Origin: Bacteroidota bacterium
Lineage (GTDB): Bacteria > Bacteroidota > Rhodothermia > Rhodothermales > Rubricoccaceae
Assembly: GCA_022561755.1 (NCBI GenBank)
Contig: JADFQN010000015.1
Location: forward strand, 1 to 33,348
Direction: 5' to 3'
Length of the DNA: 33,348 bases
A program made the translations under genes and the position numbers. Below are positions 1 through 7,707 of the stretch, piece by piece. The notes beneath the pieces were generated by a model, which was given only the letters and a program-made list of their open reading frames with translations, was not told the DNA's origin and did not search any database. Each line of letters starts with the position of its first letter. Positions within the stretch are counted from its first letter, which is position 1.

Positions 1-2
1 GA

Positions 3-590
3 GAAGTGATGGCGGACGGGTTCCAGGAAGAGGCCGGCCGGCTGGGAGCGTTGGTTTCATTGTCTCAGCGCATCGGGGCGGAGGACTGGCAGCGTCTGCC
101 CAGTGTGGTAGGGGTTGACGAGATGAGTCGCATCGAAGCGGTCTACTTCCCCGTAACCGGCGCGGAAGGCGGGGAGCACGCTGCACAGGCGCTTCGAGGG
201 ATGGAAGCGATGGGCCTGGAAGGCGTGGTAGGCGCGCTCGGAAATACCGAGTGGGAGACGTTGGATGCCTCGCGTGGTCGTGCAAGCCGCCTGGGAACGT
301 ACTTCACACTGGATTTCTACATCGACGACGAGGCCTCCATCGGCTTCGTGGCGCGCTACCGCGAACTGGCCGGAATCCAGGCCGATAGGCTGGCCTTGAT
401 TGGCTACGACACGGCTCAGGTCGTCCTGAATCAGATCAACAACGGCGTGGAAGGTTCGTTGGCGGACAAGATCCGCAATGCGCCCCAACTCCGTGGGCTA
501 GCCCACAAAATCGAGTTTGCAGGAGGTCAGGTAAACCAGGCGTTGTTCATCATGGCGTACCGCAACGGCGAAGCAGTATTCGTAGAGTAG
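3..590 (+). CDS. Periplasmic solute-binding (branched-chain amino acid receptor-like) protein, 5' truncated
   Basis: This is the C-terminal ~195 residues of a larger protein. The frame is open to the left edge, so the true start lies outside the window and the early GTG/ATG codons at 6-11 are probably internal. The fold pattern suggests the type-1 periplasmic-binding family (Peripla_BP_6/LivJ-like). A lobe contains a residue run reading FYIDDEASIGFVARYRELAG, followed by LALIGYDTAQVVLNQI, which resembles the 'aF...Y...G..p...a..gYDA..ll' region near the end of that family. The chain ends with an alternating beta-strand tail (NQALFIMAYRNGEAVFVE). It may bind a small ligand, or be a lipoprotein scaffold of the LpoA type rather than a transporter subunit. 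No ABC permease or ATPase genes are in view. bamD follows after a 308-bp repeat-filled gap, so the two are probably not tightly coupled. Confidence 0.6.
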   Translation, partial: EVMADGFQEEAGRLGALVSLSQRIGAEDWQRLPSVVGVDEMSRIEAVYFPVTGAEGGEHAAQALRGMEAMGLEGVVGALGNTEWETLDASRGRASRLGTYFTLDFYIDDEASIGFVARYRELAGIQADRLALIGYDTAQVVLNQINNGVEGSLADKIRNAPQLRGLAHKIEFAGGQVNQALFIMAYRNGEAVFVE

Positions 591-600
591 CAGTGAGTCT

Positions 601-653
601 GTTTGAAGGTTTCAGGTTGACGGTTTCAGGTTGAGGATTCGGGTTGAAGGTTG
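601..653 (+). repeat. Heptad-phased intergenic repeat, GGTTTCAGGTTGA-type
   Basis: The segment is built from near-identical 14-bp (2 x 7) units: GGTTTCAGGTTGAC, GGTTTCAGGTTGAG, then a degenerate GATTCGGGTTGAAG. It lies immediately after the solute-binding gene and is non-coding. The reverse complement of the same unit recurs at 8911-8935. It resembles the short tandemly repeated repetitive (7-bp) sequences known from cyanobacteria; that comparison is from memory. Confidence 0.7.
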
Positions 654-656
654 CCC

Positions 657-779
657 CCGCCACCTGCCTCCTACCTCCAGACGCCCGACCCCTGACTCCT
701 GACTCCTGCCACCTTACCTCTGCCTCCTGACCCCCGCCAACTGACCCCGCCAACTGACCCCTGCCTCCTGGACGCAATT
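657..779 (+). repeat. C-rich heptanucleotide array (CTCCTGA-type)
   Basis: From about 686 the sequence falls into successive 7-mers such as CCCCTGA, CTCCTGA, CTCCTGC, CACCTTA, CCTCTGC, CTCCTGA, CCCCCGC, CAACTGA. One 12-13-bp unit (CCCGCCAACTGA) is directly duplicated. Together with the array at 601-653 it fills almost all of the 308-bp gap before bamD. I see no promoter, RNA gene or terminator in that gap. A shorter echo, CCTGACCCCTGACA, is at 8974-8987. Confidence 0.7.
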
Positions 780-898
780 TGGAATCCCGTAGAAGACGGT
801 TTGAGAGAGGCGCTTGCGTTCGGAAGCGTGTGTATCCTCCGGCAATAAGCCGACGCACGTTGCCGTTCTGTTCCGCGTCCTGATGTCAAACAGTCTCT

Positions 899-1717
899 AT
901 GGTCCATCGCATTTCTTTCCTCGTAGTGCTGCTCGTAGCCTGCCTCGTCGGCTCGGGTTGTACAGGAAGTGCAGGCGCCTCCGCAGATTCGCCGCAGGAG
1001 GCCTACCAGCAGGGGATGCAGTATTTCGAGCAGGGCAAGTACGACCGGGCCGCCGAGTACCTCAAGGTGGTGTTCGATTTTGGGCGGACCAACGAGTTCG
1101 CCGACGAAGCCCAGATTTACCTCGCCCAGGCCTATTTCGAGGACGGGCAATACCTGCTGGCCGGTACCGAGTTCACGCGGTTCATCGACCTCTACCCTAC
1201 CGATCCACGAGCGGAGGAAGCCGAGGTCGGTCGTATTCGGACGTACTACGAAGTCAGCCCCGCGTACAACCTCGACCAAACGGACAGCGAGCGAGCCATC
1301 GCCTACATTCGGTTGTTCATGACGCGCTACCCAAACAGCGTGTTCATGGATGATATCGTGGCTATGCTGGAGGAACTGCGTGAGAAACTCGCCCGCAAGC
1401 AGTTCCAAACGGGCCGTTTGTACGAACGCCGCAAACTTTTTGAGGCGGCTATCATTTCGTACGAAGAGGTGCTGGATGAATACTCCACATCGCCTTTCGC
1501 CGACGACGCACTACTCGGCGTTTTCCGGGCGCAGGTCGGCTATGCAGAAAACAGTGTCCTTGCCCGCCAGGCCGACCGCTTTCAGGCCGCCCTCGATACG
1601 TACGACCGCATGCTTCAGCTTTTCCCGAGTAGCCCGCTTCTGAGCGAAGCCGAGCGCTACTACGACCGCGCGTTCTCTGGCCGGCGTAGCGTATTGGGCG
1701 AACAAGCCAGCCGCTAA
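899..1717 (+). CDS. bamD: Outer membrane assembly lipoprotein BamD (YfiO family)
   Basis: A 272-residue protein with an N-terminal hydrophobic signal (residues 1-18) ending in a relaxed lipobox LVGSGC, so Cys20 or so is likely lipidated and the protein sits on the periplasmic face of the outer membrane. From residue ~30 it has tetratricopeptide-like helical pairs: AYQQGMQYFEQGKYDRAAEYLK, then AYFEDGQYLLAGTEFTRFID, then RLYERRKLFEAAIISYEEVL. This is the order typical of BamD/ComL. BamD works with BamA in folding beta-barrel proteins such as the TonB receptor at 18694. The length (about 245-290 in the family) fits. ATG at 899 is chosen because it gives a complete signal peptide. nadD follows after 22 bp, so the two are likely co-transcribed. 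A generic TPR lipoprotein is the alternative. Confidence 0.85.
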   Translation: MVHRISFLVVLLVACLVGSGCTGSAGASADSPQEAYQQGMQYFEQGKYDRAAEYLKVVFDFGRTNEFADEAQIYLAQAYFEDGQYLLAGTEFTRFIDLYPTDPRAEEAEVGRIRTYYEVSPAYNLDQTDSERAIAYIRLFMTRYPNSVFMDDIVAMLEELREKLARKQFQTGRLYERRKLFEAAIISYEEVLDEYSTSPFADDALLGVFRAQVGYAENSVLARQADRFQAALDTYDRMLQLFPSSPLLSEAERYYDRAFSGRRSVLGEQASR

Positions 1718-1739
1718 CGTGTGATAGGGTGGAGGTACG

Positions 1740-2336
1740 ATGGTCACGACTCCACCCACGCTGATTGTATTCGGCGGCTCGTTCAATCCGCCGCACAATG
1801 CGCACGTGGCGGTAGCCGAGGCCGCGTTGCATAGCGTCGAGAACAGCCGGGTGTTGTGGACGCCCGCTGCTACGCCGCCGCACAAGCAGGACGATGTGGA
1901 CCTGGCATCAGCCGAGCACCGCCTGGCCATGGTTCGCCTTGCCACCGCAGGCAACGGCCGGTTTGAGGTTTCGGATCTGGAGATTCGGCGCGGCGACGTC
2001 TCCTACACCGTCGATACGCTACGTGCGCTGAAGGAAGAGCGCCCCGAGGCAGAACTGGCTGTGCTCATCGGTGAAGACAGCCTGGCTGATTTCCCGAGGT
2101 GGCGTGAGCCGAAGGCTATCCTCGAGATGGCCCGACTTCTGGTATACGAGAGACCGGGGGCCCCAAGAGGATCCGTCCCGGAGTGGATAGGAGAGCGAAC
2201 GATGTTTCTTGATGCGCCGCCCCTCGACCTGTCGAGCACGATGCTGCGCGAACGGATCCGTGCGGGTCGTAGTTGGCGATATCTGATTTCAGACAGCGTG
2301 CCGGCATACATCGACCGCTATATGTTGTACAGGTAG
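1740..2336 (+). CDS. nadD: Nicotinate-nucleotide adenylyltransferase NadD
   Basis: A 198-residue cytoplasmic enzyme that adenylates nicotinate mononucleotide to deamido-NAD, the penultimate step of NAD synthesis. The nucleotidyltransferase signature GGSFNPPHNAH is at residues 12-22, with the (H/T)xGH-like HNAH that binds ATP. The C-terminal SSTMLRERIRAG (165-176) is the family's second ATP-binding motif. The length is typical (about 190-215). A good ribosome-binding site (GGTGGAGG) sits 5-12 bp before the ATG, one of the few clear ones in this window. It follows bamD by 22 bp and precedes the GH3 gene by 59 bp, so a bamD-nadD-GH3 transcript is plausible. Confidence 0.93.
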   Translation: MVTTPPTLIVFGGSFNPPHNAHVAVAEAALHSVENSRVLWTPAATPPHKQDDVDLASAEHRLAMVRLATAGNGRFEVSDLEIRRGDVSYTVDTLRALKEERPEAELAVLIGEDSLADFPRWREPKAILEMARLLVYERPGAPRGSVPEWIGERTMFLDAPPLDLSSTMLRERIRAGRSWRYLISDSVPAYIDRYMLYR

Positions 2337-2395
2337 CGAATACTTTGCGGGGTCGCGTGACGTGAGTTTCGCTCACCCGTTTAGTATCCTCGCGC

Positions 2396-3946
2396 ATGGC
2401 CACTTCCATCCGCGAAAAGATTGCCGGCCTCATCATTCTCCGGCTCGGCTCCAACATGGTTCCGCCGCGCAGTGCGGAGGAGGATGCGCAGGCGGTAAAG
2501 GCGTTGCTCGACCGGCATCCGTTTGGTGGCCTCATCCTGTTTAACGGGCGGTGGCCGGAGACGTGGCAGACGCTCACGGATCTCCAACGGAGGAGTGGCC
2601 ACGGCCTGCTGGTGATGACCGATATGGAGCGCGGGCTTGGGCAGCAGGTGGCCGGGGCGACGGTCTTTCCGCACCTCCGCGCGTTCGGGGAACTGGGTAA
2701 CGGGGGTGAGACCGCCGTGCGCGAGTTCACCCGAATCGGGGCGCAGGAGGCCCTTGCCTGTGGCGTTCACGTGGCGTTTGCACCCGTAGCCGATGTGAGC
2801 CGGAATCCGCAGAACCCCATCATCTCTACGCGAGCATTCGGGGAGGACGCGCAGACGGTGGAGCGGCTGGTCCGCACTTACATCGAAGCCGCGCGCGAGA
2901 CGGGCCTGCTCACCACGGCCAAGCACTTTCCCGGCCACGGCAACACGCACGAGGATTCCCACCTGGTGACGCCTGTGGTGCGTGATTCCTTCGAGGAACT
3001 CAGCACGCACGACCTCCCGCCGTTCCGGGCAGCGGTCGATGCGGGCGTCGACCTCATAATGACGGCGCACGTCAGCTATCCGGCGCTGGATGCCGCTGGG
3101 AGCCCCGCCACGCGCTCGCACCCGATTCTCCACGACCTGCTCCGCAACTGGCTGGGTTTCGACGGCGCCGTCATCACCGACAGCCTGCATATGGGCGGCA
3201 TCCACGACGCCGACCGCACCGAGGCCGACGTGGCGGTGGACATGCTCAACGCCGGCGTGGACCTTTTTCTCGATCTCCGCGATCCCGAAGCCGTGGTGGA
3301 GGGCGTCGCTCGCGCGGTGGGGGAGGGCCGTTTGGATGAAGCCACGGTCGACAGGTCGCTGGCGCGCGCCGAGCGCCTGCGGAAACGCCTCCGCGCCCGT
3401 TTCGGTGAGAACGTGTTCGTCGATCCGTCTCTGGCCTTTTCTCCCGATGTGGTAGGTTCGGAGGAACACCAAGCCGTGGCTCGACGGATCGCCCGGAGCG
3501 CCGTCAAGATCGTGGAAGGCACTGTGCCGGGAATAGATACCGGCGTAGGGCTTCTGGCTGTCCTCATCGAACCAGCGACAACAGACGCAGCAGCGGAGGC
3601 ATCTTTCGAGAACGCACTGGCCGAGCATTTCCCGGACGCCGAGTTCCGGCGCGTTGGAGTCGGTGCCGCGTCTTCCGGGGTCATCCGCAGCGCCGTACAA
3701 ACCGCAGAACGTTTGCTCGTGGCCGTCGTAGCAAAGCCTGCCGCGTGGCACAGTTTCGGGCTTTCGGATGAACAGCGGGCGTTCGTCCAGGATCTCATCC
3801 ACCAAAAACCAACGGTGCTCGCGGCGCTCGGCGATCCGTGTGCCCTCGATAGTTTTGCGGGCGCCGAAGCTCAACTCTGCACCTACTCCGACGCGCCCGT
3901 ATCCAGGCAGGCGCTTATCGAATTTCTCGCCTCTGCTACTTCCTGA
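2396..3946 (+). CDS. Glycoside hydrolase family 3, beta-N-acetylhexosaminidase (NagZ-like)
   Basis: A 516-residue protein with the GH3 N-terminal TIM-barrel domain (about 1-340) and a C-terminal alpha/beta domain (about 355-510). The NagZ-type signature KHFPGHGNTHEDSH is at 176-189; its His-containing loop supplies the general acid/base in NagZ enzymes. The nucleophile Asp262 lies in VITDSLHMGGI. VADVSRNPQNPIISTRAFG (132-150) is also characteristic. NagZ enzymes remove N-acetylglucosamine from cell-wall muropeptides. I see no signal peptide, so a cytoplasmic recycling role is likely. Classical proteobacterial NagZ is ~340 residues; the extra C-terminal domain fits the longer Gram-positive and Bacteroidota form. 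Its TGA stop touches repeat element A1. Exact substrate is inferred from motifs. Confidence 0.85.
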   Translation: MATSIREKIAGLIILRLGSNMVPPRSAEEDAQAVKALLDRHPFGGLILFNGRWPETWQTLTDLQRRSGHGLLVMTDMERGLGQQVAGATVFPHLRAFGELGNGGETAVREFTRIGAQEALACGVHVAFAPVADVSRNPQNPIISTRAFGEDAQTVERLVRTYIEAARETGLLTTAKHFPGHGNTHEDSHLVTPVVRDSFEELSTHDLPPFRAAVDAGVDLIMTAHVSYPALDAAGSPATRSHPILHDLLRNWLGFDGAVITDSLHMGGIHDADRTEADVAVDMLNAGVDLFLDLRDPEAVVEGVARAVGEGRLDEATVDRSLARAERLRKRLRARFGENVFVDPSLAFSPDVVGSEEHQAVARRIARSAVKIVEGTVPGIDTGVGLLAVLIEPATTDAAAEASFENALAEHFPDAEFRRVGVGAASSGVIRSAVQTAERLLVAVVAKPAAWHSFGLSDEQRAFVQDLIHQKPTVLAALGDPCALDSFAGAEAQLCTYSDAPVSRQALIEFLASATS

Positions 3947-4136
3947 GAGGCTGTAATAATACGTGCTCCGTCATTGAGGTGCGTTGATGTCAGTCGAGAA
4001 CCCTTAATCTAAGTAGGCCTCCAGGCAATCCGCTCGACCTCCCCCAGCCCAGTTCCCCTCGCTTATTCCTCCGCCGCAACGCTTCGCGTTGCCCTGTCCA
4101 GGAGGGGAGCTTGATGATCAGCAATTCAACGGCCTC
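3947..4136 (-). mobile_element. Family A inverted-repeat element, copy A1 (decayed, composite)
   Basis: The element begins GAGGCTGTAATAATACGTGCTCCGTC directly at the nagZ-like stop codon and ends CAATTCAACGGCCTC. The left end matches the left end of copy A4, so this copy is inverted relative to A3. Possible flanks are CTGA/CTCA (3 of 4 bases). The middle differs from other copies: it carries a GC-rich palindromic insert (4055-4107) with outer arms CCCCTC/GAGGGG and inner arms GCAACGC/GCGTTGC. No gene lies in the gap 3947-4153 apart from this element. Confidence 0.65.
4055..4107. repeat. GC-rich palindromic repeat (family C) nested in A1
   Basis: Outer arms CCCCTC (4055-4060) and GAGGGG (4102-4107) enclose an inner hairpin GCAACGC-TTC-GCGTTGC (4076-4092). 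The reverse complement resembles 21700-21752 in composite A7 (CCCTCCTTTGACAAGGGCGA followed by a CGCC-GAA-GGCG hairpin). It is a small repeat of its own that has landed in two family A elements. Confidence 0.55.
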
Positions 4137-4153
4137 CTCAAATCCCCGAACAC

Positions 4154-4762
4154 ATGTCCGTCACGTATTCCGAAATGCTTCCGCTGGGAACGCAGGCCCC
4201 TGCTTTCGATCTCCCCGTAGCGAACCCATCGGTGGATGATGTACGCGATGAAGCCTCCCGCTCGCTGAAAGATTATCCAGAAGCCAAGGCGTTCGTCGTT
4301 GTCTTTACGTGCAACCACTGTCCGTACGTGATTGCCGTGGAGGATCGAATGATTGCCTTGGCGGGCGATTTCGAGCCACGTGGCGTCCAGTTCCTGGCCA
4401 TCTGCTCGAACAACGCCGAGACCCACCCGGCCGATTCGTTCAAGAACATGACCATTCGGGCGGAGGAGAAATCCTACCCGTTCCCGTACCTGCACGATGA
4501 GTCGCAGGAGGTGGCGAGAGCCTACGCCGCTGCCTGCACGCCTGATTTCTACTTGTTCGGCGGCGACCGCCGCCTCGTCTATCGAGGTCGGCTGGACGAC
4601 GGTACGCCAGGCAGAGAACCCACAACCACCGACCTCCGTGACGCCCTGAACGAGTTCCTGGAATCCGACGCCATCACGATGAAGCAAATCCCGTCGATGG
4701 GCTGCAACATCAAGTGGAGGGACGCGGAGTACCACACCGTTTCCGTCGCCGAGAACCAGTAG
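4154..4762 (+). CDS. Thioredoxin-family protein with CNHC active site (AhpC/TSA-like)
   Basis: A 202-residue cytoplasmic protein with a peroxiredoxin/TlpA-like thioredoxin fold. The redox motif is in FTCNHCPYV, with Cys53 and Cys56 (CxxC) after the first strand. The C-terminal PSMGCNIKWR is a signature of this widespread but poorly characterised group of CNHCPYV proteins. It is predicted to reduce or oxidise thiols; the partner is unknown. ATG 4154 lies 17 bp downstream of element A1 and has no obvious ribosome-binding site. Its leader is therefore almost entirely repeat-derived. A small membrane protein follows after 26 bp. Confidence 0.82.
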   Translation: MSVTYSEMLPLGTQAPAFDLPVANPSVDDVRDEASRSLKDYPEAKAFVVVFTCNHCPYVIAVEDRMIALAGDFEPRGVQFLAICSNNAETHPADSFKNMTIRAEEKSYPFPYLHDESQEVARAYAAACTPDFYLFGGDRRLVYRGRLDDGTPGREPTTTDLRDALNEFLESDAITMKQIPSMGCNIKWRDAEYHTVSVAENQ

Positions 4763-4788
4763 CCTCAAGTTTTGGACGTGTCCTCGTC

Positions 4789-4998
4789 ATGAAACGACCT
4801 CTCCACCAGCTCGTTTTACCGTTTGGGCTCGTTCTCGCCGCCGCAACGTTCGCGTACTGGACGGTGCTTGGCTACCTCCTATTCAATTCATGGACGCCCG
4901 AAGGACTCTTCCGTGCCGTATTTGTACTCGGAGCCGTCCTGTTGCTCTCCGCCGTCCTCCGCCTTGTGCGCTGGATGGCCGAACGAAGCGACCTCTGA
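4789..4998 (+). CDS. Small two-helix membrane protein, unknown function
   Basis: A 69-residue protein beginning MKRPLHQLVLPFGL, with two predicted transmembrane stretches (about residues 8-32 and 43-62), a basic N-terminus and a short C-terminal tail (RWMAERSDL). The upstream in-frame codons back to 4714 overlap the thioredoxin gene in another frame and look like read-through of non-coding sequence, so ATG 4789 is preferred. I do not recognise the family. It lies between the thioredoxin gene and phhA on the same strand, with a 90-bp gap to phhA. Confidence 0.55.
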   Translation: MKRPLHQLVLPFGLVLAAATFAYWTVLGYLLFNSWTPEGLFRAVFVLGAVLLLSAVLRLVRWMAERSDL

Positions 4999-5088
4999 GC
5001 CTCCCTTTTGCGTGCCGCCCGTTGTAGCTTTCGCCAGATAGTTCTTTTATGAGCCTGTCGGACTCCTGCAATCATTAAACCCTTCCCC

Positions 5089-5931
5089 ATGACTGATCCA
5101 TCGATTTCTACCCCTGAAGTGGGCGAGGACGCGCCGCTTTCTGCGTACGAAAAACCTGGAGTCGCGGACATCGATCCAAGGTGCATACCCCAAAACCTGG
5201 ATGGCTCGCCTCCCGCCGGCGACGAGATTGTGACGCCGGAGTACTCGGACGAGGACAACGCTAACTGGACTTTCCTCTTCAACCGACAGATGAGCATGTT
5301 GCCGGGCCGCGCGGGCGCAGCGTTCATGACAGGCGTTGAGACCCTCGGAATGACTCCTGATGGCATCCCGGCGCTTCCCGGTCTTTCGCGGCATATGAAG
5401 CAGGCCACCGGATGGCAGATTGCGCGCATCCCCGGCCTGCTGCACGAGCGCGATTTCTTTGGTCTTCTCGCGAAGCGGTTATTCCCCAGCACGGATTACA
5501 TCCGCGGAAAGGAAGAACTCGACTATACACCGGCGCCGGACTGTTTCCACGACATGTTTGGGCACATGCCGATGCTAACCCAGCCCGCCTATGCAGATTT
5601 CTACCACATGTTCGGGAAGGCTGCGCTGGACGCAAAAGGGCAGGACCGCGTGAGTCTGGAGCGCCTGCATTGGTTCACCGTCGAGTTCGGATTGATCCAG
5701 CAGGAGGAAGGGATGCGCATTTTCGGAGCCGGCGTGCTCTCGTCGAAGGAAGAAGTACAGCACGCACTCTCCGGCAAGGTGGAGAAGAAGCCGTTCGACA
5801 TTGAGGCCATCATTAACCAGGACTACGAAGTGTGGCACCTCCAGCCCATCCTGTACGTGCTCGATTCGTTCGAGCAATTGGTTGATGGATTTAAGAACTG
5901 GGCCGTCGGCCGGGGATTGCTTCCTGGCTGA
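5089..5931 (+). CDS. phhA: Phenylalanine 4-monooxygenase
   Basis: A 280-residue non-haem iron, tetrahydropterin-dependent enzyme that converts phenylalanine to tyrosine. The iron ligands are visible: His154 and His159 in CFHDMFGHMPML, and Glu199 in HWFTVEFGL. The surrounding DYTPAPDCFHDMFGH motif is diagnostic of aromatic amino acid hydroxylases. The N-terminal ~60 residues lack an ACT regulatory domain, as expected for the bacterial single-domain form (about 260-300 residues). Neither a pterin carbinolamine dehydratase nor a tyrosine catabolism gene is nearby. A clear intrinsic terminator follows at 5955-5990, so this is the end of its transcript. Confidence 0.93.
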   Translation: MTDPSISTPEVGEDAPLSAYEKPGVADIDPRCIPQNLDGSPPAGDEIVTPEYSDEDNANWTFLFNRQMSMLPGRAGAAFMTGVETLGMTPDGIPALPGLSRHMKQATGWQIARIPGLLHERDFFGLLAKRLFPSTDYIRGKEELDYTPAPDCFHDMFGHMPMLTQPAYADFYHMFGKAALDAKGQDRVSLERLHWFTVEFGLIQQEEGMRIFGAGVLSSKEEVQHALSGKVEKKPFDIEAIINQDYEVWHLQPILYVLDSFEQLVDGFKNWAVGRGLLPG

Positions 5932-5954
5932 TTGAGGCTTATAATTCAGCGTTT

Positions 5955-5990
5955 CCGCTCGGTAGCCTGTGCTATCGGGCGGTCTTTTTT
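5955..5990 (+). terminator. Rho-independent terminator after phhA
   Basis: An 11-bp stem, CCGCTCGGTAG pairing with CTATCGGGCGG (two G-U wobbles), with loop CCTGTG, is followed at once by TCTTTTTT. It starts 24 bp after the phhA stop codon. Confidence 0.85.
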
Positions 5991-6104
5991 GAAGGCACGG
6001 GCACTACGAACCCTTCTTTCACTTTTTTTCCACAGTATCGCAATACGACTTGCACGCAAGCAGCGTGTTCAATACACTCCAGCTTGCTCCATCGCCCAGT
6101 ATTC

Positions 6105-6431
6105 ATGTCCACTTCCGCAACATCCGATCCAGCTACCGACTCGGCAACCGATCAACTTGAGCGTGTGGTGATCGAGATTGCCGGCCACGTTCAGGCGGTT
6201 GGCTTTCGGTATTACGCGTGCGTGGCTGCGCGAAAGCACAGCGTAGTGGGATGGGTACGCAACGACGCCGAGGGCACCGTATCTGTGATGGCCGAGGGGC
6301 CACGTGAGCGTTTGGAGGCCTTTGTTGAGGTGCTGAGTAAAGGCCCCGCCGCGGCTGATGTGGAAGATGTGGACGTTCGCTGGGAGTCCGCCTCAGGCCG
6401 TTTCAGCAGGTTTACTGTTGAGCAGTACTAG
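6105..6431 (+). CDS. acyP: Acylphosphatase
   Basis: A 108-residue cytoplasmic enzyme hydrolysing carboxyl-phosphate bonds. The signature GHVQAVGFRYYA is at 27-38 with the phosphate-binding Arg35, and GWVRNDAEGTV follows with catalytic Asn53. The family usually reads VQGVGFR; here the Gly is Ala. Length is about 18 residues over the typical ~90 because of a Ser/Thr/Asp-rich N-terminal extension. ATG 6105 is chosen over an in-frame TTG at 6084. Its stop codon TAG lies inside a CTAG tetramer that directly borders element A2. Confidence 0.9.
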   Translation: MSTSATSDPATDSATDQLERVVIEIAGHVQAVGFRYYACVAARKHSVVGWVRNDAEGTVSVMAEGPRERLEAFVEVLSKGPAAADVEDVDVRWESASGRFSRFTVEQY

Positions 6432-6433
6432 AG

Positions 6434-6597
6434 GAGCCTGTTGAAAAACTCCACCTACCTTCCCGCCATACGGCGGGATTGCCCGATCTCTGCGTTGCGA
6501 AATACTCAAAGCATCACCGATTCGCCCGCGATTTCGCGCCTTTGATCTCGGCCAGGATTCGCGCGCCTCGCTGATGGCGTAGTATTTCAACACCCTT
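6434..6597 (+). mobile_element. Family A element, copy A2 (subtype I)
   Basis: The left end GAGCCTGTTGAAAAACTCC is followed by hairpin TCCCGCC-ATAC-GGCGGGA, the conserved stretch TGCGTTGCGAAATACTCAA and TCACCGATTCG, and the right end GTAGTATTTCAACACCCTTC (degenerate). It matches A5 and A6 over most of its length. It occupies the convergent gap between acyP and the minus-strand dehydrogenase. Confidence 0.75.
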
Positions 6598-6653
6598 CTT
6601 GGAGTCTGTCGGTTCAGGATTGGTTGCGGAGCACTTCTTCAACAGGCTCCTAG
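6598..6653 (+). repeat. Fragments of family B and family A ends abutting A2
   Basis: After A2, the left-end motif of family B appears (GGAGTCTGTCGGTTCAGGA, 6601-6619). A second family A right end follows (TTCAACAGGCTCCT, 6638-6651). That last end is a perfect 14-bp inverted match to AGGAGCCTGTTGAA at 6432-6445, and CTAG flanks both sides (6428-6431 and 6650-6653). The unit 6432-6651 could therefore be a composite that moved or was flanked as one piece. Confidence 0.6.
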
Positions 6654-6667
6654 GGCTCTTAGTCGAG

Positions 6668-7453
6668 CTACACATCCCCGCCCTTCATGTACCGCTCGCT
6701 GATTGCCATGGAGAGTTTGCGGGGCACAAACCGTGACGAGAGCGCCTGAACACGGTTGTAGGCGCCGCTGATTGCCGTGCGTTTGTTGTGGCTGAGGGCA
6801 TCCAATCCGAGTGCTGCAACCTTTTCGGCTGTTTCCACGGGTCCGCCAACAACCTTCTCCATGTCGGCAGCCGCTGCGAAGCCCGTCTCCGTGGGGCCGG
6901 GCGAGAGGCACGAAACGTGGACGCCGGTTCCCTTGAGTTCGGCGTGGAGGGCCTCGGAGAACGACAGCACGAAGGCCTTGGTGGCAGCGTAAACGCTGAA
7001 ATACGGGATGGGCATGAAGCCCGCAACGCTGGCCACGTTCAGCACGCCGCCGGAGCCGCGCTCGATCATGCCCGGGAGGCAGAGGCGCGTCAGGGACGTT
7101 AGCGAGGCCGCGTTGAGCGTGATCATCTGCTCGTAGGCTTCTACCGGGAAGTTGACGAACGCACCCCCTTTTCCGAAACCGGCGTTGTTGATGAGCACGT
7201 CCACTCGATGCCCCGCTCCAGCGATGTTGTCGTACAACTTCTGTGCAGAACCGTTGTGGCTGAGGTCGTGGGCGAACACATCCGCACGTGAGCCTTGCTT
7301 TCGGCACTCCTCAGCCAGTGCGTTCAGCTTGTCCTCCGAGCGCGCGACGAGAATCAGATGCGAACCAACCGGCGCCAATTGGCGGGCCATGGCTTCGCCG
7401 ATACCGCTGGAGGCGCCGGTAATCAGAATGGATCGGTCGCGGAAGAAGTCCAT
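6668..7453 (-). CDS. Short-chain dehydrogenase/reductase (SDR)
   Basis: A 261-residue classical SDR. The NAD(P)-binding TGASSGIG is at 12-19, INNAG at 88-92, and the catalytic triad is Ser142, Tyr155 and Lys159 in SVYAATK. The Arg after the second strand (VARSEDKL) suggests NADP(H) preference. Substrate cannot be told from sequence; sequences of this kind (DltE/YqjQ-like) are annotated as broad-range oxidoreductases. The gene reads leftwards and converges on acyP. Its ATG lies only about 10 bp from the end of element A3, so any promoter must be within or beyond that element. Confidence 0.88.
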   Translation of the reverse strand: MDFFRDRSILITGASSGIGEAMARQLAPVGSHLILVARSEDKLNALAEECRKQGSRADVFAHDLSHNGSAQKLYDNIAGAGHRVDVLINNAGFGKGGAFVNFPVEAYEQMITLNAASLTSLTRLCLPGMIERGSGGVLNVASVAGFMPIPYFSVYAATKAFVLSFSEALHAELKGTGVHVSCLSPGPTETGFAAAADMEKVVGGPVETAEKVAALGLDALSHNKRTAISGAYNRVQALSSRFVPRKLSMAISERYMKGGDV

Positions 7454-7463
7454 TGTGGCCTAT

Positions 7464-7610
7464 GAGGCTGTTGAAATACGTCATCCTGCCTTCCCGCCAT
7501 GCGGCGGGACTCTCGGCTGATCCCTTTGTCGCCCCGCAGTACTGCGGGGTGCCTTGATCTCAATCGAGATGCGTTCGTCTCGGCGACAGAGCACGTAATT
7601 CAACAGCCTC
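7464..7610 (+). mobile_element. Family A element, copy A3, with CTAT target duplication
   Basis: It runs from GAGGCTGTTGAAATACGTC to ACGTAATTCAACAGCCTC, with perfect 12-bp inverted ends and longer imperfect ones. CTAT is directly repeated at 7460-7463 and 7611-7614, as expected of transposition. The core found in other copies is replaced by two hairpins: CCCGCC-ATGC-GGCGGG (7493-7508) and the perfect 18-bp palindrome CCCCGCAGTACTGCGGGG (7532-7549). It has no coding capacity. It sits between the divergent SDR and prmC genes. Confidence 0.82.
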
Positions 7611-7707
7611 CTATGATGTTGGGGTGGGGTTGCGGATATTGAACCCCCGAACCATGCGATGCCAAGTAGCGGCCCCGTTTTCATCAACAATCGGCACGAC
7701 CCGGCAC

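Noticed and set aside
2381-3874. Long minus-strand open frame opposite the GH3 gene (~497 codons)
   Set aside because: Shadow of the GC-rich GH3 gene; the plus strand has catalytic motifs, the minus frame is His/Arg-rich without any recognisable domain.
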